Assembly: GCA_947459365.1 (NCBI GenBank) | Contig: CANHDG010000005.1 | Span: 1 to 40,004 of the forward strand | Source of the DNA: Saprospirales bacterium | GTDB taxonomy: Bacteria > Bacteroidota > Bacteroidia > Chitinophagales > Saprospiraceae | Direction of reading: 5' to 3' | DNA length: 40,004 nt | Part shown: positions 5,432 through 15,705 of the stretch, piece by piece | Position numbering within the stretch: the stretch's first letter is position 1 | How the letters are laid out: each line of letters opens with the position of its first letter | Notes under the pieces: generated by a model | The model's input: the letters and a program-made list of their open reading frames with translations, nothing else | Database searches by the model: none | Told to the model about the DNA's origin: nothing | Translations under genes and position numbers: made by a program

Positions 5432-8218
5432 ATGTTAATTTTTTTTAGACGGATCTATTCTATTGTAGGAGCTATCATGCTCTTCCTTACTTGTCTGACG
5501 CTTTTTTCTTGTATAGAGGAGCCTTCAGGCCCTAGCCTTCAAATTGGCTTTTCCCAATGTTGTGATGATCCGTGGCGGCATGTGATGGAAAAAGAGATGA
5601 AGCGGGAAATGACCTTTCATCCAGAGATGTCCCTTAATATTGTGAGTGCTGGAGGTAACAGTGAGCAGCAGATAGCTCAAATTCGGCAGTTAATGCGCGA
5701 GGGTTTAGATTTACTAATCGTTTCTCCAAATGAGTCTGAGCCACTAACGGCGGTGATTGAAGAGGTATTTGATGCCGGAGTTCCTGTGATTCTAATTGAT
5801 CGCAAGACAAATTCAGACAAATATACGGCGTACATAGGAGCAGACAACTATGAGATAGGAGAGACGGCAGCACATTATATTGCGAATAAGTGGGGAGGGC
5901 GTTCCAATATACTGGAGATTAAGATGCTAATGACTATTTCGCCTGCAATTGAGCGTAATCGTGGCTTTATGTCAGGGATGAGTATGTATCCTGGATTAAA
6001 AAAAGTAGGTGAAATAGAGTTACCATATTTGGAGAAGGATGGGGATGCTGCAATTGGTAGATTATTGAAGGAGCACCCGGAGGCAAATGTTGTTTTTGCG
6101 CATACAGATTTATTAGCTGAGACGGCTTACAGGGTTGCTCAGAGGGAGGGGGTTTCTGCCCCTTTGTCCTATATTGGTATTGATGGGATACCCGGTACTG
6201 GGAATGGCATTCAAGCGGTGGAAGATGGCGTATTAACTGCTTCACTCCTGTATCCTACCGGAGGGTCTGAAGCAATAAAACTAGCCTTGGCCATTTTGAA
6301 CAGATTGCCTTTTGAGCGAAAGAATATTCTTCAATCTACGGTAATTGACCAAGGGAACGCTCGTATTCTTCATGCACAAATGAAAAAAGAGGCGAGTTTG
6401 CAAGAAAGTATAGATAAACAATCAAAGGGACTTACAGAGCTCAAAAGTATTTATAGGAGTCAAAAGACATACATTTTTGTGCTAGTTTCCAGTTTGTTGA
6501 TCTCCATCCTGCTTGGTGCGTTTTTTTTGAAATCATTGCGTACAAAGCAAGCTGTCAATCGCCGATTAGAGCAAAAAAATCGGGAAGTACTGGAGAATGA
6601 GCAGCAGATCATGGCTATGTCAGACGAGCTAAGGAGCGCTACTCAAGCGAAGGTTGAATTTTTTACCAATATTTCACATGAATTTCGAACGCCTTTAACG
6701 CTGATTTTGGGGTTTACGGAAGATTTGTTTCCAAAAGCAAAGCAAGACGCAGAAACAAGGCAAAATTTGCGATTGATTCAGCAAAATGCACAGCGATTGT
6801 TGCGGTTGGTTAATCAAATTTTGGATTTTAGAAAAGTTGAGAGTGAGGCAATGAAGTTAAGAGCATCGGAAAACAACCTTGTTGCCTTTGTTCGCGGGGC
6901 CATGGAGTCGTATTCTAAAAAAGCGCAGCTGCGGCAGATTGATTTTAAGCTTGTGACACGACATGAAGCGTTGTCGGTTTGGTTTGATCAGGGGATGTTG
7001 GATAAAGTGTTATTTAATTTGTTATCCAATGCGTTCAAGTTTACCCCTAATGGGGGGAGCATTCAAGTTTCTATTTCGGTAGATCAGTTTGAGAACAGGG
7101 TAAAGATACGAGTAGAAGACAGCGGAAATGGTATGAGTCAGGAGGTGGCGGAGCATATTTTTGATGTTTTTTATCAAGCGCCGGATGGGCAAACAGTTGG
7201 CTCTGGACTTGGTTTGTCTCTTTCAAAGGCCTTGGTTGAGCTTCATAAAGGAGAGATTTCTGTTACAAGTATATTAGGGAAAGGATCAAGATTTGTGGTG
7301 GCCTTACCTATGGGCAAGGAGCATTTATTACCAGGACAAATGGTGGATGAGGTCCAAGATTATACCTATTTAGCGTCACCTCAAATTTTTGAGCAAGAGG
7401 AAATGGAGGAGGGCATTATTGGACTTGGTAGTGCGGGTGTTCCAGATCAGCAAGTACTTGTAATCGAGGATAACGAAGAGATGCAATTTTTTCTAAAAAA
7501 GAAGCTTCGATCTCGGTACCAAGTGATGTCTGCAATAGATGGTGAAACTGGTTTGGAGCTAGCCTTGAAATCTGTTCCAGATTTAATATTATGTGATGTT
7601 CTCTTAAAGGGTATGAACGGTTTAGAGGTAGTGCGTTCATTAAAATCAGATTTAAGAACCTCCCATATTCCTATTATACTTTTAACTGCGCGGGGCTCTG
7701 AGGAACAGCAGTTAGAGGGTTTACGGACTGGGGCAGATGATTATATGACGAAGCCGTTTAATGTGAAATTTTTGTTAGAAAAAATCAAAAATCTACTGAA
7801 TAACCGGCATTTATTGCGAGATAGTTTTGGGAACAAGCTGCTTTATCTAGAAAGTACCGCTGCCACAGATCGTATTGTTGGGACGGAGCTGACCTTAGAT
7901 GAGCAGTTTTTGGTCCGATTTAAGCAGTATATTGATTTACATTTTAACCGACAGGATTTTCAAGTAAACGATTTGTGTAAGGAGCTAAAACTATCTCGAT
8001 CTCAATTATACCGGAAAGTGAAGGCTTTATTGGGGCAGAGCATAAGTGACTACATTCAAGATATACGTTTGGAGCGTGCAAGACAATTATTGACAGAAGG
8101 GCACAAAAGTGTTTCAGAGATTGCGTATGCAGTGGGTTATTCCTCTCCTGATTATTTTTCGACTGTTTTCAAATCTAAATATAATATTGCTCCTTCGCAG
8201 TTTAGCAAATCAATATAA
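5432..8218 (+). CDS. Hybrid two-component system sensor/regulator for the fructan locus
   Basis: A 928-residue one-protein signalling chain. Order: N-terminal hydrophobic leader (possible lipobox LFSC near residue 26), periplasmic LacI/ribose-binding-like domain (about 35-320; IGADNYEIGETAAHYI, VFAHTDLLAE), membrane helix about 346-367, coiled linker, HisKA with phospho-acceptor His416 in HEFRTPL, HATPase (NLLSNAFKFTP about 529; GSGLGLSLSKALV), receiver (VLVIEDN about 675, acceptor Asp722) and a C-terminal AraC-type DNA-binding region (about 830-928). This architecture matches the Bacteroides fructose-sensing HTCS that controls the fructan locus. The fructose transporter, fructokinase and GH32 genes follow directly, so fructose is the likely ligand (inference from context). 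It probably activates the downstream genes. Confidence 0.93.
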   Translation: MLIFFRRIYSIVGAIMLFLTCLTLFSCIEEPSGPSLQIGFSQCCDDPWRHVMEKEMKREMTFHPEMSLNIVSAGGNSEQQIAQIRQLMREGLDLLIVSPNESEPLTAVIEEVFDAGVPVILIDRKTNSDKYTAYIGADNYEIGETAAHYIANKWGGRSNILEIKMLMTISPAIERNRGFMSGMSMYPGLKKVGEIELPYLEKDGDAAIGRLLKEHPEANVVFAHTDLLAETAYRVAQREGVSAPLSYIGIDGIPGTGNGIQAVEDGVLTASLLYPTGGSEAIKLALAILNRLPFERKNILQSTVIDQGNARILHAQMKKEASLQESIDKQSKGLTELKSIYRSQKTYIFVLVSSLLISILLGAFFLKSLRTKQAVNRRLEQKNREVLENEQQIMAMSDELRSATQAKVEFFTNISHEFRTPLTLILGFTEDLFPKAKQDAETRQNLRLIQQNAQRLLRLVNQILDFRKVESEAMKLRASENNLVAFVRGAMESYSKKAQLRQIDFKLVTRHEALSVWFDQGMLDKVLFNLLSNAFKFTPNGGSIQVSISVDQFENRVKIRVEDSGNGMSQEVAEHIFDVFYQAPDGQTVGSGLGLSLSKALVELHKGEISVTSILGKGSRFVVALPMGKEHLLPGQMVDEVQDYTYLASPQIFEQEEMEEGIIGLGSAGVPDQQVLVIEDNEEMQFFLKKKLRSRYQVMSAIDGETGLELALKSVPDLILCDVLLKGMNGLEVVRSLKSDLRTSHIPIILLTARGSEEQQLEGLRTGADDYMTKPFNVKFLLEKIKNLLNNRHLLRDSFGNKLLYLESTAATDRIVGTELTLDEQFLVRFKQYIDLHFNRQDFQVNDLCKELKLSRSQLYRKVKALLGQSISDYIQDIRLERARQLLTEGHKSVSEIAYAVGYSSPDYFSTVFKSKYNIAPSQFSKSI

Positions 8219-8227
8219 TGAATTAGT

Positions 8228-8273
8228 GTTGCAACAATTTTGGGGGGTGTGCAACAAAAGTAGAGTTTTGGGG
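8228..8273 (+). promoter_or_regulatory. Candidate HTCS operator: repeated GCAACAA and TTTTGGGG
   Basis: In the gap between the regulator and transporter genes GCAACAA occurs at 8231-8237 and again at 8251-8257, a 20-base same-face spacing. Each copy is followed by TTTTGGGG (8238-8245 and 8266-8273). The first copy is embedded in the palindrome TGTTGCAACA (8228-8237). AraC-type outputs commonly bind direct repeats of this spacing. The assignment is inference only. Confidence 0.4.
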
Positions 8274-8421
8274 CTATAATATGCTTAAATTATTTTATAA
8301 AAAATTGAAGATCAGTTTCTTACAGACAAGTTTTTTTTGATACAAACTTAAAGGAGTTTGAGAAAATAATACGGGGTACAACATCTGAGGTGTGGTGACA
8401 TTTGTGAAAAATCATCACACC

Positions 8422-9789
8422 ATGAAATTTAATAAGGTAATAGTCTGGTCAGTAACCGTTGCATTAGGCGGTTTTTTATTTGGTCTTGATACGGCGGTGA
8501 TATCCGGTTGTGAACGGACAATACAGCAGCTTTGGGGATTGAGTGATGCTTTAACTGGTCAGATGGTAGCCATGGCGCTTTATGGTACGATTGCCGGAGC
8601 TATATTTGGAGGTATTCCAGCAGATCTAATTGGAAGAAGAAATACCCTATTTGGAATTGCAATAGTGTATTTGATCTCAGCGATAGGCTCAGCGCTATCC
8701 CCAGAGATTTATTCTTTAATGTTTTTTCGCCTTTTAGGCGGATTAAGTATTGGTGCTTCTTCTGTAGTGGCGCCTATGTATATAACTGAAATTGCCCCTG
8801 CGGAAAAGAGGGGACAGTTGACTGCGCTGTTTCAGTTCAATATTGTGTTTGGAATTTTACTAGCCTATTTATCGAATTGGATAATTGGTACGGAGGGAAT
8901 CAGTAATTGGAGATGGATGTTGGGGGTAGTTGCGGTTCCGTCTTTATTGTTTGTAGTGGCAGTCTTATTTATTCCGGAGAGCCCTAGATGGTTGGTGCTA
9001 AAGCAAGGTCGTTCGGATGCAGCGTTTGCTATACTAGAGCAAATTAATCCCCAAACGGCAAAAACGTCTTTGGAGTCGATCATGCAAGGCTATTCAGATC
9101 AGGATAGCAAGCAGGTTTCTTATAAGGAGCTATTTAGTGCAAACTACCGATTTTCCACACTTCTTGCGTTCTTATTTGCTTTTTTCAATCAGGTTTCAGG
9201 TATTAATGCTGTCATCTATTATGCTCCGCGCATTTTTGAGGATGCCGGTATGGCGACTAGTTCAGCCTTGTTATCTTCTGTTGGAATTGGCTTAGTGAAT
9301 TTGGTATTTACCATGTTTGGCTTAGCCTTAATCGACAGAATAGGACGTAGGACCTTAATGTACATAGGGTCCATTGGGTATATTATTTCATTAACTCTAA
9401 TTGCGTGGATTTTCCAGTCTGATAGTACACTGGGTAGTTATTTATTGCCCGGATTAATATTTGCATTTATTGCGGCTCATGCTATTGGACAAGGGGCTGT
9501 TATCTGGGTATTTATTTCAGAGATATTTCCGAATAGAATTCGGTCGTGGGGGAATTCTTGGGGAAGCAGCACACATTGGGTGTTTGCGGCTTTAATAGCG
9601 GGTAATTTTCCATGGTTTGCACAACGATTCGGTCAGAGTAGTTGCTTTTCCTTTTTTGCCTTAATGATGGTATTTCAACTTCTTTTTGTCTGGAAAATGA
9701 TGCCGGAGACAAAAGGTGTCCCTCTTGAAGAAATTGGAGGTGCGCGACAAACAGGTGATAAAACTTCATACGATAGTAAGGTTGATTAA
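8422..9789 (+). CDS. MFS sugar porter, probable fructose importer
   Basis: A sugar-porter (SP) family permease of about 455 residues and twelve predicted helices in the inner membrane. Family signatures are present: GGFLFGLDTAVISG in TM1, DLIGRRN after TM2, PESPRWLVLKQGR before the central loop, QVSGINAVIYYAP in TM7, DRIGRRT, and a terminal PETKGVPLEEI. The track starts at a GTG at 8392; the ATG at 8422 (MKFNKVIVW) is preferred because it abuts TM1 as in relatives. Position between a sugar-sensing regulator and a fructokinase makes fructose the likely substrate (inference). The fructokinase gene follows 52 bases later. Confidence 0.9.
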   Translation: MKFNKVIVWSVTVALGGFLFGLDTAVISGCERTIQQLWGLSDALTGQMVAMALYGTIAGAIFGGIPADLIGRRNTLFGIAIVYLISAIGSALSPEIYSLMFFRLLGGLSIGASSVVAPMYITEIAPAEKRGQLTALFQFNIVFGILLAYLSNWIIGTEGISNWRWMLGVVAVPSLLFVVAVLFIPESPRWLVLKQGRSDAAFAILEQINPQTAKTSLESIMQGYSDQDSKQVSYKELFSANYRFSTLLAFLFAFFNQVSGINAVIYYAPRIFEDAGMATSSALLSSVGIGLVNLVFTMFGLALIDRIGRRTLMYIGSIGYIISLTLIAWIFQSDSTLGSYLLPGLIFAFIAAHAIGQGAVIWVFISEIFPNRIRSWGNSWGSSTHWVFAALIAGNFPWFAQRFGQSSCFSFFALMMVFQLLFVWKMMPETKGVPLEEIGGARQTGDKTSYDSKVD

Positions 9790-9841
9790 GGTGGGAGAAG
9801 TAATTTTTTCACCTTAATATTTTTCATTAAAAACGATTAAA

Positions 9842-10753
9842 ATGTCTACTAATCAATCTATTATTTGTTTTGGCGAAATGTTATGGGATTTGTTGCCCAC
9901 CGGAAAAGTGGAAGGTGGCGCACCGATGAACGTCGCTTGTCATGCTGCACGACTTGGCCATCCTACCCGGATGATTAGCAGGGTTGGGGATGATGAATTG
10001 GGTAATAGTTTGGTCCGTTTTTTAGGTTCAAAAAATGTGAATGTTCAGGCTGTCCAGTTTGATCCGGTCATTCCTACAGGTACGGTTGAGGTTACCTTAG
10101 ATGCCTTGGGGGCTCCTAGTTATGAGATTGTTTACCCTTCTGCATGGGACTTTATTCAGGTAAAGTCGGAAGAAGAGAAGTATGTACGGGGAGCAGGAGC
10201 ATTTGTATTTGGAAGTCTGATCTGTCGTGAAAAGCAGAGCTGTACTGCCCTATTCAAGTGTTTGGAGCTTGCCCAATTGAAGGTATTTGATGTGAACTTA
10301 CGTCCTCCTTTTTACTCTGAAGAAGGTATTCAGGCCCTCTTGTTAGTGTCCAATATTGTGAAGATGAATTTGGAGGAGTTAGAAGTTATTGCGGGTTGGA
10401 GTAATTATGAGGGGACGGTAGAACAGCGTATGAAGCTGTTGTTTGAGCGATTTGGCTGGAATGTTTTGGTGGTTACGTTAGGTTCAGGGGGGGCTTATGC
10501 CTACACTTCTGCTGGGTTCTGTTATGAAAAGGGAGTAGCAGTTCCTGTGGTGGATACAATTGGTTCTGGGGATGCCTTTTTGGCCGGCTTTATTCACTAT
10601 TATCTGCAAGAAAAGCCCACTGGTCAGGCTTTGCGGTATGCTAATGCTTTAGGGGCGTTTAATGCCCTGTTTTCTGGGGGAACACCTGTCATTACGGAAG
10701 GTGCATTTGAGGCATTTTGCGCCGAAAATCAGTTAATAATTGACTTCAATTAA
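9842..10753 (+). CDS. PfkB-family fructokinase
   Basis: A 303-residue ribokinase/PfkB-fold kinase that would phosphorylate imported fructose with ATP in the cytosol. Motifs: the N-terminal GGAPMNVACHAARLG substrate-side signature (about residue 26) and the C-terminal DTIGSGDAFLAGF, with the catalytic base Asp244. SICFGEMLWDLLP at the start is typical of fructokinases rather than phosphofructokinases. The stop codon is one base from the ATG of the GH32 gene, indicating one operon. Exact sugar specificity is inferred from context. Confidence 0.92.
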   Translation: MSTNQSIICFGEMLWDLLPTGKVEGGAPMNVACHAARLGHPTRMISRVGDDELGNSLVRFLGSKNVNVQAVQFDPVIPTGTVEVTLDALGAPSYEIVYPSAWDFIQVKSEEEKYVRGAGAFVFGSLICREKQSCTALFKCLELAQLKVFDVNLRPPFYSEEGIQALLLVSNIVKMNLEELEVIAGWSNYEGTVEQRMKLLFERFGWNVLVVTLGSGGAYAYTSAGFCYEKGVAVPVVDTIGSGDAFLAGFIHYYLQEKPTGQALRYANALGAFNALFSGGTPVITEGAFEAFCAENQLIIDFN

Positions 10754-10754
10754 T

Positions 10755-12362
10755 ATGCTTATGTTCAAACAAAACTGTCAGCTTCTCCATACAGCGCTTG
10801 TGATTGCGTTGGTCCTAGGTGGGTGTAATCGCAGAATGGCTGTTCAACCGGGTACTTATGGTGAGCAGCATCGTCCTCAATGGCATTATTCCCCACCGCA
10901 GAAGTGGATGAATGATCCAAATGGTATGTTTTATTACGAGGGGAACTATCATTTATTTTACCAACATTACCCTGAAGCAAGTGTATGGGGCCCTATGCAT
11001 TGGGGGCATGCTGTCAGTAAAGATTTAGTACATTGGGAGAACCTACCGATAGCGATTTACCCAGATTCACTGGGGTATATCTTCTCTGGTAGTGCGGTAG
11101 TTGACTGGCAAAACAGTTCGGGTTTGGGGAGTTTGGAAAATCCACCAATTGTTGCTGTTTATACCATCCATGATATGGTTGCTCAAAAAGCTGGGAGGTT
11201 AGATTGTGAGAGTCAAGGGATCGCATTTAGTTTGGACAAGGGAAAAACCTGGACTAAATACGGCAAGAACCCTGTGCTTCCTAACCCGGGCAACATTCCA
11301 GATTTTCGTGATCCTAAAGTTAGTTGGGATCCAAGAGGCTCCAATTGGATTATGACGCTAGCTGCTGGAGATGTCATCAGTTTTTGGAGCTCCAAGAATT
11401 TAATTAATTGGGAGCATTTATCTGATTTTGGGAAAGGGTTGGGAGCTCATGGTGGAGTGTGGGAATGTCCAGATTTATTTCGGATGAAGGTAGAGGGTGC
11501 TAATGAGTATAAGTGGGTATTGGTGGTTAATTTGAATCCTGGAGGTCCTAATGGTGGCTCTGGCACGCAGTATTTCGTAGGAGAGTTTAATGGCAGGCAG
11601 TTCATTCCGGATGCTTCGTTTTTATCCTCTATTTCGAAGGAATCAGGAGTTTGGTTGGATTATGGAAGGGATAATTATGCTGGTGTGACTTGGTCAGATA
11701 TTCCGGAAAGCGATGGGCGTAGGATACTGATTGGTTGGATGAGCAACTGGGACTATTCGAATGTTGTCCCAACAGAGACCTGGAGGAATGGGGCTACCCT
11801 TCCAAGGAGTTTGACTTTGCACAATACAAAGCAAGGTTATAGGGTTTTTTCAAATCCGGTAAAAGAGCTACAATCTATAAGAAAGAAAGAGACAAGTTGG
11901 TCTTTTTTAGACCTTAAATCAGGGCAATTTGTAGCGCCTAAACTTCCCTTTTCTCCGTTGCAGTCTGAGTGGGATTTGGAGCTAGAACTACCGGAGGGAA
12001 GTATTGGTAAATATTGGATAGAGCTGTTTAACGATCTCGGAGAGCGGTATCGAATCGGCTATGATGCTGTTGGTAAACAGCTTTTGAGCGATAGGACAAA
12101 ATCTGGGCCTAATCAATTTTCAGACCGTTTTGCGCGGAGTATCCATGCTGCACCGCTACCACTTTCTGGCAGCAAGCTTCGGTTGCACCTTCTTTTTGAT
12201 GTGGCTTCTGTAGAAGTATTTGCAGAGGAAGGGAGTACAGTCATGACGGAGCTGTTTTTCCCTACTCGGCCCTTTACTTCGGTGAAATTAGTTGCGGAGG
12301 GAGGCGATTTACTGTCTGCTAAGGGGAAGACATGGCATCTTGAAAGGGTGTGGGCTAAGTAA
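10755..12362 (+). CDS. GH32 fructan hydrolase lipoprotein (levanase/inulinase/invertase type)
   Basis: A family 32 glycoside hydrolase that releases fructose from beta-fructans or sucrose. The three conserved blocks are present: WMNDPNG with nucleophile Asp54, FRDPK with the transition-state stabiliser Asp186, and WECPDL with acid/base Glu237, followed by a C-terminal beta-sandwich (about 380-535). The N-terminus LVIALVLGGC is a lipobox, so the enzyme is membrane-anchored, possibly on the cell surface. The track start at TTG 10740 overlaps the kinase; the ATG at 10755, one base after its stop, is preferred. Endo or exo action cannot be told from motifs alone. Confidence 0.93.
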   Translation: MLMFKQNCQLLHTALVIALVLGGCNRRMAVQPGTYGEQHRPQWHYSPPQKWMNDPNGMFYYEGNYHLFYQHYPEASVWGPMHWGHAVSKDLVHWENLPIAIYPDSLGYIFSGSAVVDWQNSSGLGSLENPPIVAVYTIHDMVAQKAGRLDCESQGIAFSLDKGKTWTKYGKNPVLPNPGNIPDFRDPKVSWDPRGSNWIMTLAAGDVISFWSSKNLINWEHLSDFGKGLGAHGGVWECPDLFRMKVEGANEYKWVLVVNLNPGGPNGGSGTQYFVGEFNGRQFIPDASFLSSISKESGVWLDYGRDNYAGVTWSDIPESDGRRILIGWMSNWDYSNVVPTETWRNGATLPRSLTLHNTKQGYRVFSNPVKELQSIRKKETSWSFLDLKSGQFVAPKLPFSPLQSEWDLELELPEGSIGKYWIELFNDLGERYRIGYDAVGKQLLSDRTKSGPNQFSDRFARSIHAAPLPLSGSKLRLHLLFDVASVEVFAEEGSTVMTELFFPTRPFTSVKLVAEGGDLLSAKGKTWHLERVWAK

Positions 12363-12431
12363 GAAAATTCAGAGTTGAACCTTCATTTTTTTGATTGCAT
12401 ATGTTCATTTTTTATTCAAACTTTTTTCGTT

Positions 12432-15400
12432 ATGAAATTCAAACTATTATTTAGTCTTGCGCTGTTTTTGACGGCACAGGTTGCGTTTGCTCAACGGAAC
12501 CTGACCGGCAAGGTAACAGACGCAGAGACCAGCGAGCCATTAGCGGGTGCTACGGTGGTGGTTACTGGTACTAACGTTGGCACCTTGACAGATGGCAACG
12601 GAGCTTTTCAACTAAAAGCTGGCAATGATGCAACAACGCTTACTGTATCCTACACGGGATACAACTCACAAACGATTGCTATTGGGGCCTCTAATGTAAT
12701 CGATGTCGTGTTGCAGGCGGGTGCAGTTCTTGATGAGGTGGTAGTCACCGGTTATGGCACGGAGCGTAAGAAAGACTTATTAGGTGCTGTTGCTATCCTA
12801 GACATCAAAGATGTAGAGGATGTAGCAAATCCAAATGTGTTACAAAGTATGCAGGGGCGGGTTGCTGGAGTGAATGTTGATCAATCTGGAGACCCGGGTC
12901 AAGGAGTACGGGTACGGGTGCGTGGAACCAGTACTTTGGGTAAGCTGACGGATCCATTGTACATTGTAGATGGAGTTCCTGTGCAGTCGTTTGTTTCCAA
13001 TGAAAACAACTCCACTATTCCACAGAGTTGGGATCTTTCTTGGTTAAATCCGAACGATATTGCTTCTATTCAAGTATTGAAAGATGCTTCCTCCGCTTCA
13101 ATTTACGGAGCTAGGGCGTCTAATGGAGTAGTAATTATTACCACAAAACAACCGGGTAAGCAGAAGCCTAGGGTTGACTTTAACCTGAGGACCACTTTAG
13201 AAAATTGGAATGATTACGATGATTTGACGAATAACAGAGAGCGAGCGATAGTAGAATGGCAGGGAGCTGTTAATGATGGAACCAATCCAGACAACACGGG
13301 AATTTATAAGTACAAATGGCATCTTGATCCTAGTTTAGGACCTGGTATTCAAGGAAACGGGGTTCCTGTCTTGGACGAGATAATTTATCCTGAGTGGTTA
13401 GACGAAGGAGATCAGCTTAGGCCTTCTGGTCATCCGCAGAGTATTTATGGAGGTAATATTGAAGAGGGAACGGATTATTGGAAGGAGATTTCTCGTAGAG
13501 GGTATATGCAGAACTATGATTTAGCTTTTTCTCAAGGCAATGAGCGAGGAGGAGTGCAGTTTGGTGCCAATTATTTTGATCATCGTGGAGTGGTTATTAA
13601 TTCCAACTTTAAGCGGATGGGTATGCGGATGAATTCAAATTTCAAATTTTTAGATGGTAAAATAACGATTGGAGAAAACCTAACAGTTTCGCGTGGACAG
13701 CGATTGCTTTTGGACAATGGATTTGGTGGCACTCCGGAGCAGGCTCCTTACCGTTACAAATCTATTTTGCCGGTTCGGACAGAAGATGGTCGTTTTTCTG
13801 GCCCTCCTGGTGGCGGTTTTTCGGATCGTGACAACCCGGTTGCGTTATCTGTGGATAATCAGGATGATCGAAGTAGTAACGTAAAGGTATTTGGTAATAT
13901 TTACACAGAGGTTAAGTTGTTACCTACGTTAACATTCCGGAGTAGTTTTGGAGGTGATTACGACAATATTTTCTCGAAGGATATCTTTCGCACCTATTCC
14001 CGGGGTTTTTTGGCGAATACTACAGCTGAGTTGCAGTTAAGACAAACGCATCAGACCAACTGGGTTTTCAACAATACATTATCTTATTCAAAAGTATTTG
14101 GTCGGCATAATTTGAATGTACTAGGTGGTACGGAAGCTATTCGCAACAACGTCAATATTTTTTCGGCGAGTGCAAAAGGTTTTGCGCAGGAGACGGTGGA
14201 GTATTTTCAACTTAGCGCAGCATCTGGGGAGCGTACCTCCTCAGGCATGAGTACGGGTTTTTCGCTATTCTCTTATTTTGGGAAGATTAACTATGATCTA
14301 AATGATAAGTATTTGGCTTCAGTAACGGTGCGTCGGGATGGTTCTTCTCGTTTTGGTACCCAGAATCGTTTTGCTGTTTTTCCAGCGGCTTCAATTGGCT
14401 GGAGAGTATCTGAGGAGGATTTCCTAAAAAACAACGAGTTGATATCTAATTTGAAAGTCCGAGCGGCATGGGGTCGGACGGGCAATCAGGATATTTTGAA
14501 CGATGCACGTTTTGGGCTTTACAGGGCGGTATATGCTCCAGCAAGTAATATTTTGCCTTGGGACGCTGGTTGCGCTCAAGCCCCATGTGCGGATGCAGCT
14601 ACCTCTTATGATATTGGAAACAATGATTCTGGCATATTGCCTTCTGGATTTTTAGCTACTCAAACAGGGAATGACAAATTGCGTTGGGAGACTACCACAG
14701 AGGCCAATTTTGGACTTGATTTTGGTTTGTTGAAGGGTCGATTGAACGGTACGATAGAGGTGTTTAAGCGTTCTACTAAAGATATCTTAGTACAGCCAAA
14801 ACAAATTGCAGCGTTTGGAGATGGAGCATCCCAATGGGTAAATGGTGCTTCGATGGAAACAACAGGTTGGGAGGCTTCTTTGGACTATAATGCGGAGAGT
14901 AAGGGTGATTTTCGGTATTCAGTTGGGGTGAATCTTTCCCATTACAATTCAATTATTACAGAACTTCCTGAAAGTTTGTGGGCTTCTTATGCAGGCAATG
15001 CTGAACAAAACATTATTGGTCAGGCACCAAATGCATTATTTGGATACCGCACGGACGGCATTTTCCAGAATCAGGCGGAAGTGGAGGATCATGCAGAGCA
15101 AGTGGGCAAGCGAGTTGGGGCACTTCGGTATGTTGACTTAAACAATGATGGGGTGATCAATGCGCTTGATCAGGAATATGGACCTGCTAATGGAGTTCCT
15201 GTGGTGGAGTTTGGGGTGAACTTTCAGGCAAAGTGGAAAAAATTTGATTTCAGTTTATTTACATGGGGTAACCTTGGTAGGGTTGTCACTCCCGACGTAT
15301 ACCGTATGGAGTTAGGCTCTTTAGATAATGGTGAAAATGGAGGTGTTAATCAACTGGATGCTTGGTCTCCAACGAATACAGGTAGTTACATACCTGCGGC

Positions 15401-15683
15401 ATCTAACAGTAATCGCCCATTTGGATTTTCTTTGGATTATAATGTAAGGAACGGAAATTACCTGTCCTTGCGTCAGGTAATGTTGGGATATACTTTTGAG
15501 CAACAACCCGATAGCCCATTTTCGAATCTTCGGATTTATATCAGCGGTGAAAACCTAGGTTGGTGGGTAGATCGTAAGGGCTCTAATCAATACGTTCAAA
15601 CGGGTTGGTCTATAGAAAACCGTTTGGCGGGCATTTACCCAAAGGCTCAGCGATTTTCTCTTGGGGTAACAGCCAGCTTCTAA
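12432..15683 (+). CDS. SusC/RagA-family TonB-dependent outer-membrane transporter
   Basis: About 1083 residues. A signal peptide (MKFKLLFSLALFLTAQVAFAQ) is followed by the carboxypeptidase-regulatory-like domain (NLTGKVTDAETSEPLAGATV), a TonB-box-like LDEVVVTGYG, a plug domain with NVLQSMQGRVAGV and the family motif LYIVDGVPVQ, then a long beta-barrel ending in a terminal aromatic strand (FSLGVTASF). It should import fructo-oligosaccharides using TonB energy, with SusD as its lid. The ATG at 12432 is chosen because it begins the signal peptide; the track's TTG start adds 19 unlikely residues. SusD follows 22 bases later. Confidence 0.95.
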   Translation: MKFKLLFSLALFLTAQVAFAQRNLTGKVTDAETSEPLAGATVVVTGTNVGTLTDGNGAFQLKAGNDATTLTVSYTGYNSQTIAIGASNVIDVVLQAGAVLDEVVVTGYGTERKKDLLGAVAILDIKDVEDVANPNVLQSMQGRVAGVNVDQSGDPGQGVRVRVRGTSTLGKLTDPLYIVDGVPVQSFVSNENNSTIPQSWDLSWLNPNDIASIQVLKDASSASIYGARASNGVVIITTKQPGKQKPRVDFNLRTTLENWNDYDDLTNNRERAIVEWQGAVNDGTNPDNTGIYKYKWHLDPSLGPGIQGNGVPVLDEIIYPEWLDEGDQLRPSGHPQSIYGGNIEEGTDYWKEISRRGYMQNYDLAFSQGNERGGVQFGANYFDHRGVVINSNFKRMGMRMNSNFKFLDGKITIGENLTVSRGQRLLLDNGFGGTPEQAPYRYKSILPVRTEDGRFSGPPGGGFSDRDNPVALSVDNQDDRSSNVKVFGNIYTEVKLLPTLTFRSSFGGDYDNIFSKDIFRTYSRGFLANTTAELQLRQTHQTNWVFNNTLSYSKVFGRHNLNVLGGTEAIRNNVNIFSASAKGFAQETVEYFQLSAASGERTSSGMSTGFSLFSYFGKINYDLNDKYLASVTVRRDGSSRFGTQNRFAVFPAASIGWRVSEEDFLKNNELISNLKVRAAWGRTGNQDILNDARFGLYRAVYAPASNILPWDAGCAQAPCADAATSYDIGNNDSGILPSGFLATQTGNDKLRWETTTEANFGLDFGLLKGRLNGTIEVFKRSTKDILVQPKQIAAFGDGASQWVNGASMETTGWEASLDYNAESKGDFRYSVGVNLSHYNSIITELPESLWASYAGNAEQNIIGQAPNALFGYRTDGIFQNQAEVEDHAEQVGKRVGALRYVDLNNDGVINALDQEYGPANGVPVVEFGVNFQAKWKKFDFSLFTWGNLGRVVTPDVYRMELGSLDNGENGGVNQLDAWSPTNTGSYIPAASNSNRPFGFSLDYNVRNGNYLSLRQVMLGYTFEQQPDSPFSNLRIYISGENLGWWVDRKGSNQYVQTGWSIENRLAGIYPKAQRFSLGVTASF

Positions 15684-15705
15684 TTCATTTACAAAACAAA
15701 GTGTT

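Noticed and set aside
8392-8421. GTG start for the MFS transporter
   Set aside because: Adds a polar His-rich leader absent from sugar-porter N-termini; ATG 8422 fits better.
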